A DNA stretch of 64,000 nucleotides, from positions 1,798,001 through 1,862,000 of the forward strand of contig NZ_JQNA01000001.1 of the NCBI RefSeq assembly GCF_000745015.1, read 5' to 3'. The notes beneath the pieces are model-generated. The model made no database searches. It had not been told where the DNA came from and saw only the letters and a program-made list of their open reading frames with translations. Positions 58,761-64,000 of the stretch are shown piece after piece. Position 1 is the first letter of the stretch. Each line of letters begins with the position of its first letter. A program made the position numbers and the translations under genes. Origin of the DNA: Burkholderia sp. 9120 (GTDB lineage: Bacteria; Pseudomonadota; Gammaproteobacteria; Burkholderiales; Burkholderiaceae).

Positions 58761-59887
58761 TGCTTTCCTTCTGGGCTCGCGCCCGAAATCGAACCCGCCA
58801 CAGTCGCGCAGATCTGCGCGACCTGTTCCGTGGCGTCGGGTTTCGCGAGCGAGCGCGAACGCTCCGCCATCTCCGCGAGACTTGCCCGCGTCTGGCTGCG
58901 CAACCAGTCGGCGAGCATTTCCGCCGACAGATCGCGTTGCTGCACGACCAGCGCCGCGCCGTTACCGGCGAGGAACGCTGCATTGGTTGTTTGATGATCG
59001 TCTACTGCAAACGGGAACGGCACGAAGAACGCCGCCACCCCAACCGCTGAAATCTCCGACACCGTCATTGCGCCCGAACGGCAGATCACCAGATCGGCGT
59101 TCGCATACGCGCTGGTCATGTCGTCGATGAACGGCACGAGTTCGACGCTCGATGACGCGCCCTCGACCGCTTGCAAACCGGCTGCCGCGTAGTTCTCGCG
59201 CAGCGCGTCGATATGCTTCGCGCCCGCCTGATGCACGATGCGCGGCCGCTCGTTCGGCGCGAGCAACGCCACCGCGCGCGGCACCACTTCATTCAGCGCC
59301 GCCGCGCCCAAACTGCCACCCACCACCAGCACATTCAGCGGACCGCTGCGTTGCGCGTAGCGTGCTTTGGGTGCAATTGCGCGCGCAAGTTCCTCACGAA
59401 TCGGATTTCCTGTCCATTCGCCATGCGGCAATGCATTCGGGAACGCAACCAGCACGCGCCTGGCGAGCTTCGCGAGCACCTTGTTGGCGAGCCCCGCGAT
59501 CGAATTCTGTTCATGCAGCACCAGCGGACGACCGCTCAACGCGGTCATCAAACCGGCCGGAAACGTGATGTAGCCGCCCATGCCGAGCACGACATCCGGC
59601 TTCACGCGACGCAGCACGGAAAGACTTTGCGTGCAGGCGCGCAGCAGATTCAGCGGCAGCATCAGCTTGGTCTTCAGACCTTTGCCGCGCAGTCCGCCGA
59701 AGCGCACGTATTCCATCGGGATGCCATGCTTCGGCACCAGCGTCGCTTCCATGCCCGCAGGATTGCCGAGCCATACGACCTTCCAGCCCCACGCCTGCAT
59801 CAGGTGCGCGACCGCGAGGCCCGGGAACACGTGTCCCCCGGTGCCACCGGCCATCACCATCAGCGTGCGTTGCGGCGCTGCGGTCAT
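58757..59887 (-). CDS. murG: UDP-GlcNAc:undecaprenyl-PP-MurNAc-pentapeptide GlcNAc transferase MurG
   Basis: A 376-residue membrane-associated glycosyltransferase that turns lipid I into lipid II. It begins [20 protein letters not shown], with the first G-loop [10 protein letters not shown], a second G-loop [28 protein letters not shown] and the UDP-GlcNAc site [14 protein letters not shown] and [16 protein letters not shown]. The ATG at 59885-59887 overlaps the ftsW stop (ATGA). The longer open frame to 60991 only mirrors ftsW. Confidence 0.97.
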   Translation of the reverse strand: MTAAPQRTLMVMAGGTGGHVFPGLAVAHLMQAWGWKVVWLGNPAGMEATLVPKHGIPMEYVRFGGLRGKGLKTKLMLPLNLLRACTQSLSVLRRVKPDVVLGMGGYITFPAGLMTALSGRPLVLHEQNSIAGLANKVLAKLARRVLVAFPNALPHGEWTGNPIREELARAIAPKARYAQRSGPLNVLVVGGSLGAAALNEVVPRAVALLAPNERPRIVHQAGAKHIDALRENYAAAGLQAVEGASSSVELVPFIDDMTSAYANADLVICRSGAMTVSEISAVGVAAFFVPFPFAVDDHQTTNAAFLAGNGAALVVQQRDLSAEMLADWLRSQTRASLAEMAERSRSLAKPDATEQVAQICATVAGSISGASPEGKQ

Positions 59888-61164
59888 ACCTTCCCTCCGC
59901 GCATCAACACCCGGTTCTCGTAATCCACGCGCATCAGCACCGCCACCGCGACGCAGTTCAGCAAAATGCCCGAGCCGCCGTAACTGACGAGCGGCAACGT
60001 GAGACCTTTGGTCGGCAGCAGGCCGAGGTTCACGCCCATGTTGATAAAGGTCTGCGCGCCGAACCAGATGCCGATGCCCTTCGCGACCAGGCCCGCGAAC
60101 GTGCGGTCGAGCGCGAGCGCCTGACGGCCGATCTCGAACGAACGGCGCACGATCCAGTAGAACATCAGGATCACCACCAGCACGCCGACAAAACCGAGTT
60201 CCTCGCCGATCACCGCGAGGATGAAGTCGGTATGCGCTTCCGGCAGATAGTTGAGTTTCTCGACGCTGCCGCCGAGGCCCACGCCGAACCACTCGCCGCG
60301 CCCGAAAGCGATCAGCGAGTGCGTCAATTGATACGCCTTGCCCTGCGCGTAACGGTCGTCCCACGGATCGAGGTACGCGAAAATCCGCTCGCGACGCCAG
60401 GGCGACGCCCACACCAGCAAGCTGAACGTGCCCACCGCCGTGGCAACGAGGCCGCCAAACAGCTTGCCGTTCACGCCGCCGAGGAACAGCACGCCCATTG
60501 CGATCGCCGCGATCACCATGAACGCGCCCATGTCCGGTTCGAGCAGCAGCAACGCGCCGACGAGGCCGACCGCGACCGCCATCGGCAGAAAGCCTTTGGC
60601 GAAACTGTGCATGTATTCCTGCTTGCGCACCGTGTAGTTCGCGGCGTAGATCGTCACCGCGAGCTTCATGATTTCCGACGGCTGCATGTTCGTAATGCCG
60701 AGCGGAATCCAGCGGCGCGCGCCGTTCACGCCCTTGCCGATGTGCGGAATCAGCACGATCACCAGCGCGAACAGCGAGATCAGGAAGAGCTTCGGCGCGT
60801 ACTTGTCCCACGTCGAGATCGGAACGCGGAACGCGACGATGCCGATCACCGAGCCGAGCACCACGAACAGAATCTGCCGCGCGAGAAACGCCCAGTCGCG
60901 GTACGACGAATACTTCGGCGAATCCGGCATCGCGATCGACGCCGAATACACCATCACGACGCCGAGTCCGAGCAGCGCGACGACTACCCACAGCAGCGAG
61001 TGATCGTAGTCGAGCATCCGCGAGCGCAGCGGACGCACGCCGCTGACGGCGCTCGCCAGCCCGCTGCCCGTGCGGCCACCGACGCGCGCCGCGCCGCCGC
61101 CCGAGGCGCCTTCGCCGGCGCCCGCGCCCGCGGTGCGTGAACCGAAGCGTTCCGACCAGCTCAT
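59884..61164 (-). CDS. ftsW: Division-specific peptidoglycan glycosyltransferase FtsW
   Basis: A 426-residue SEDS-family membrane protein that polymerises lipid II at the septum together with FtsI. Ten membrane helices follow a Gly/Ala-rich cytoplasmic N-terminus (about 1-50; [19 protein letters not shown]). The family's conserved stretches include [40 protein letters not shown] and [20 protein letters not shown], and [19 protein letters not shown]. The ATG at 61162-61164 overlaps the murD stop by 4 bases. Confidence 0.97.
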   Translation of the reverse strand: MSWSERFGSRTAGAGAGEGASGGGAARVGGRTGSGLASAVSGVRPLRSRMLDYDHSLLWVVVALLGLGVVMVYSASIAMPDSPKYSSYRDWAFLARQILFVVLGSVIGIVAFRVPISTWDKYAPKLFLISLFALVIVLIPHIGKGVNGARRWIPLGITNMQPSEIMKLAVTIYAANYTVRKQEYMHSFAKGFLPMAVAVGLVGALLLLEPDMGAFMVIAAIAMGVLFLGGVNGKLFGGLVATAVGTFSLLVWASPWRRERIFAYLDPWDDRYAQGKAYQLTHSLIAFGRGEWFGVGLGGSVEKLNYLPEAHTDFILAVIGEELGFVGVLVVILMFYWIVRRSFEIGRQALALDRTFAGLVAKGIGIWFGAQTFINMGVNLGLLPTKGLTLPLVSYGGSGILLNCVAVAVLMRVDYENRVLMRGGKV

Positions 61165-62675
61165 ATCATCGTCCCCCGTTCGGCCGCGATGTCTTCCACC
61201 GTGCCGCGAAATACTTCGGCGCGGTGCGCGTAACCCGTGAACATGTCGAAGCTCGCGCAGGCCGGCGACAGCAGCACGGCGTCGCCCGGTTGCGCCAGCG
61301 CGGCGGCGGCACGCGTCGCGTCTTCTAGTGTGGCGTGGTCCGTCAGCGCGATGCCGGTGTGTTCCAGCGCGGCCCGAATCTGCGGCGCGTCGCGGCCGAT
61401 CAGCATCACGGCACGACACCAGCGCATGACCGGCGCGGCGAGCGGATCGAACTCCTGGCCCTTGCCGTCGCCGCCAGCGATCAGCACCACGCGTTGCGCG
61501 AGGCCGTCGAGCGCGGCAACCGTTGCGCCGACATTGGTGCCCTTGCTGTCGTCCACGTAATCGATGCCTTCGATCGACGCGATCAATTCCACCCGATGCG
61601 GCTCGCCACGGTATTCACGCAGACCGTGCAGCAGCGGTGCGCCCGGCAGGCCGACGGCGCGCGTGAGCGCGTACGCGGCCAGCGCGTTCGCGGCATTGTG
61701 CAAACCGCGAATGCGCAAGGCGTCCGCCGGCATCAAGCGCTTCAGCGCGATATTCGGCAGCGCCGCGACTGCGTTCTTGCGACGGCGCTTGGGCACCGGC
61801 TCATCGCTCGCGTCGCGGTCATGCGCTTCGACCAGCCAGACAATGCCGTTCTCGCGCAGCAAACCGTAGTCGCCGTCGTTCTTCGGCTCGGTGACGCCGA
61901 ACGTCACGACCTCGGCCTCGCTCTCTCCCGAAGGCACGAGCGACATCACCCGCGCGTCGTCGCGATTCAGCACGCGTACCGTTTGCGGTCCGAAGATGCG
62001 GCCTTTCGCGGCGGCATACGCATCGAGCCCGCCGTGCCAGTCCAGATGGTCTTGCGTAATGTTCAGCACCGCGGCCGCGTCCGGTGCGAACGTGTGCGCG
62101 GTTTCGAGCTGGAAGCTCGACAGTTCCAGCACCCACACGTCGGGCAGCGCGGTGTTGTCGATCGCTTCGCTGAGCTTGTCGAGCAGCGACGGGCTGATGT
62201 TGCCCGCCACCGCGACCTTCTTGCCGGCGCGTTCGCACAGCAGGCCGGTCAGGCTCGTGGTGGTGGTCTTGCCGTTGGTGCCGGTAATCGCGATCACCTT
62301 CGGCGCGTAGCCGCTTTCGCCGAGCGTCTGCAACGCCAGCGAGAACAGTTCGAGTTCGCCCCACACGGGAATGCCTTGCTCGCGCGCGGCGCTAATCAGC
62401 GGCAGCAGATCGGCGGCGAGCGGCGACAGACCCGGGCTGATCGTCACGAGTTCGATACCGTCGAGCAACGCCGGCGAAAACGCGCCGCCGACGAATTCGG
62501 CATCGACGCGGTGCGCTTCCAGCGCGGACAGGTTCGGCGGCACCTCGCGCGTATCGGCCACACGCAGCCGACAGCCGTGCCGCGCGCACCAGCGCGCCAT
62601 CGCGAGACCGGATTCACCCAGTCCCAGCACGAGCACCATCGGCTTTTGCCGATCCCGAAACTTCTCGCCGAACAT
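61161..62675 (-). CDS. murD: UDP-N-acetylmuramoyl-L-alanine--D-glutamate ligase
   Basis: A 504-residue Mur ligase that adds D-Glu. The N-terminal domain starts [20 protein letters not shown]; the ATP loop is [20 protein letters not shown] (about 130-149), with [20 protein letters not shown] and [23 protein letters not shown] signatures. A charged insert ([17 protein letters not shown], about 285-302) makes it longer than E. coli MurD (438). The C-terminal domain includes [20 protein letters not shown]. It starts 24 bases after mraY. Confidence 0.97.
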   Translation of the reverse strand: MFGEKFRDRQKPMVLVLGLGESGLAMARWCARHGCRLRVADTREVPPNLSALEAHRVDAEFVGGAFSPALLDGIELVTISPGLSPLAADLLPLISAAREQGIPVWGELELFSLALQTLGESGYAPKVIAITGTNGKTTTTSLTGLLCERAGKKVAVAGNISPSLLDKLSEAIDNTALPDVWVLELSSFQLETAHTFAPDAAAVLNITQDHLDWHGGLDAYAAAKGRIFGPQTVRVLNRDDARVMSLVPSGESEAEVVTFGVTEPKNDGDYGLLRENGIVWLVEAHDRDASDEPVPKRRRKNAVAALPNIALKRLMPADALRIRGLHNAANALAAYALTRAVGLPGAPLLHGLREYRGEPHRVELIASIEGIDYVDDSKGTNVGATVAALDGLAQRVVLIAGGDGKGQEFDPLAAPVMRWCRAVMLIGRDAPQIRAALEHTGIALTDHATLEDATRAAAALAQPGDAVLLSPACASFDMFTGYAHRAEVFRGTVEDIAAERGTMI

Positions 62676-62699
62676 CGCCTGCTTCCCTTAGAACCTGCT

Positions 62700-63869
62700 T
62701 TAACGCAACTTGAGCGTGGACAAACCGAACAGACACAACATGAGCGTGATGATCCAGAAGCGCACAACGACTTGCGTTTCCTTCCAGCCCGACAATTCGA
62801 AATGGTGGTGCAGCGGCGCCATCTTGAAGAGACGCCGCCCTTCGCCGAAACGGCGCTTGGTGAATTTGAACCACGTGACCTGCAACATCACGGACAGCGT
62901 CTCGGCGACGAAAATGCCGCCCATGATGAAGAGCACGATTTCTTGACGCACGATCACCGCGACCGTGCCGAGCGCGCCGCCGAGTGCCAGCGCGCCGACG
63001 TCGCCCATGAACATCTGCGCCGGATGCGTGTTGAACCAGAGGAACGCGAGCCCGGCTCCGCCCATCGCCGAACAGAAGATCAGCAATTCCCCCGCGCCGG
63101 CGATATGCGGGAACAGCAGGTACTTCGAGTAGACCGAGCTGCCCATCACATAGGCGAACACGCCGAGCGACGCACCCACCAGCACGACCGGCATGATCAC
63201 GAGGCCGTCGAGGCCGTCGGTGAGATTGACCGCATTGCTCGAACCGACAATCACCAGATACGTCAGCACGATGAAGCCCCACACGCCGAGCGGATAGCTG
63301 ATCGACTTGACGAACGGCAGCATCAGATCGGCGCGCGCCGGCAAGCCCATCGACAAACCACTGCGCACCCACGCCATGAACAGGTCGTAGACCCGCACGT
63401 TGTTCGCTTCGGACACGCTGAACGCCAGATAGACCGCCGCGAACAGGCCGATCACCGACTGCCAGAAATACTTTTCGCGCGACGACATGCCGCGCGGGTC
63501 TTTGTAGACCACCTTGCGGTAATCGTCGACCCAGCCGATCACGCCGAAGCCGAACGTAACCAGCATCACGATCCAGATGAAGCGGTTGGTCAAATCGGCC
63601 CACAGCAGCGTGGCCACCGCGATGCCGAGCAGAATCAGCACGCCGCCCATGGTCGGGGTGCCCGATTTGATGAGGTGCGATTGCGGACCGTCTTTACGAA
63701 CGGCCTGACCGACCTTCATCGCGGTCAGCTTACGAATCACCGCCGGGCCGCAGACGAGCCCGATCAGCAGCGCGGTGATGGTGGCCATCACCGCACGGAA
63801 TGTCAGATAACTGAACACGCGCAAGAAGCTTGCGTCATTCTGCAGCCATTGCGCCAGCGCCAGTAGCAT
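62700..63869 (-). CDS. mraY: Phospho-N-acetylmuramoyl-pentapeptide transferase MraY
   Basis: A 389-residue inner-membrane enzyme with about ten helices that makes lipid I from UDP-MurNAc-pentapeptide and undecaprenyl phosphate. Conserved parts are [40 protein letters not shown] with two catalytic Asp, and [20 protein letters not shown], plus the C-terminal [20 protein letters not shown]. Length is slightly above E. coli's 360. It lies 17 bases after murF. Confidence 0.98.
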   Translation of the reverse strand: MLLALAQWLQNDASFLRVFSYLTFRAVMATITALLIGLVCGPAVIRKLTAMKVGQAVRKDGPQSHLIKSGTPTMGGVLILLGIAVATLLWADLTNRFIWIVMLVTFGFGVIGWVDDYRKVVYKDPRGMSSREKYFWQSVIGLFAAVYLAFSVSEANNVRVYDLFMAWVRSGLSMGLPARADLMLPFVKSISYPLGVWGFIVLTYLVIVGSSNAVNLTDGLDGLVIMPVVLVGASLGVFAYVMGSSVYSKYLLFPHIAGAGELLIFCSAMGGAGLAFLWFNTHPAQMFMGDVGALALGGALGTVAVIVRQEIVLFIMGGIFVAETLSVMLQVTWFKFTKRRFGEGRRLFKMAPLHHHFELSGWKETQVVVRFWIITLMLCLFGLSTLKLR

Positions 63870-63886
63870 GCTTCGGTCCTTCTAGT

Positions 63887-64000
63887 TCAATGTGCGGCGG
63901 GCGTCGTGCCCGCTGCGTTGGGTTGTGGACTCGTCACGGCGTCCACCACGCGTTCCATTTGCATGAAGCGCGAGCCTTTCACGAGAAGCGTTGCCGCAGG
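63887..64000 (-). CDS. murF: UDP-N-acetylmuramoyl-tripeptide--D-alanyl-D-alanine ligase MurF (3' end only)
   Basis: Only the last 37 codons and the stop are present, running off the window end. The translation ATLLVKGSRFMQMERVVDAV is the conserved C-terminus of MurF, followed by a short Pro/Ala tail (TSPQPNAAGTTPAAH). Its position directly upstream of mraY on the same strand is the usual dcw order. MurF adds D-Ala-D-Ala to the UDP-MurNAc tripeptide. Confidence 0.93.
   Translation of the reverse strand, partial: PAATLLVKGSRFMQMERVVDAVTSPQPNAAGTTPAAH

Noticed and set aside
61335..63866. 843-residue plus-strand open frame opposite murD and mraY
   Set aside because: Antisense shadow of two certain genes, with Arg/His/Gln-rich composition.

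Overview
The window is GC-rich chromosomal DNA of a beta-proteobacterium, most likely Burkholderia or Paraburkholderia. The assignment is inferred from gene content and order: murF-mraY-murD-ftsW-murG-murC-ddl-ftsQ-ftsA-ftsZ, a peroxiredoxin, lpxC, a DUF721 gene, secA, argJ, a DUF815 ATPase and mutT; then pilB-pilC-pilD-coaE-zapD-yacG; then rplU-rpmA-obgE-proB. No database search was possible.

Layout. 1-14155 is a housekeeping block: the 5' part of nrdA with a promoter region carrying NrdR-box and DnaA-box matches, ampD, a small zinc-ribbon-like membrane protein gene, a CcsA-like gene, ffh, a phosphoribosyltransferase gene, marC, proS, rppH, a CNP1-family lipoprotein gene, proB, obgE, rpmA, rplU and ispB. 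A tRNA-Pro(CGG) gene follows at 14195-14271, then a gene-poor, relatively AT-rich stretch to 15028.

15029-37443 is a contiguous, same-strand type VI secretion system (T6SS): tssA-B-C-hcp-E-F-G-vgrG, then an accessory block (DUF2169 plus pentapeptide repeats, a second pentapeptide-repeat protein, DUF3540, a DUF4150 PAAR-like tip protein), then tssJ-K-L-M and an FHA-domain gene. Many genes overlap by 1-4 bases, indicating one translationally coupled transcription unit. The baseplate, tube and sheath, tip and membrane complex are all present. No clpV (tssH) and no recognisable effector/immunity pair lie inside the cluster. Its position beside a tRNA gene suggests acquisition as an island, but no integrase or duplicated tRNA end was found.

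37606-44510 holds a CorB/CNNM-type transporter gene, the type IV pilus biogenesis genes pilB-pilC-pilD, coaE, zapD and yacG on the + strand. From 44620 to the end everything is on the - strand except the DUF721 (DciA-like) gene: mutT, DUF815, argJ, secA, lpxC, peroxiredoxin and the division and cell-wall (dcw) cluster up to the 3' end of murF. As given, the secA reading frame is broken by one missing base in a short C tract at 49382-49384 (+ strand). As secA is essential, a sequence error is the likeliest explanation.

Most notable points: the four-gene DUF2169/pentapeptide/DUF3540/DUF4150 block inside the T6SS; the 11 x 7-residue repeat tail of VgrG; a 14-unit hexanucleotide repeat in tssM encoding an Ala-Gly linker; absence of clpV; the combined NrdR/DnaA control region of nrdA; and the secA frameshift.
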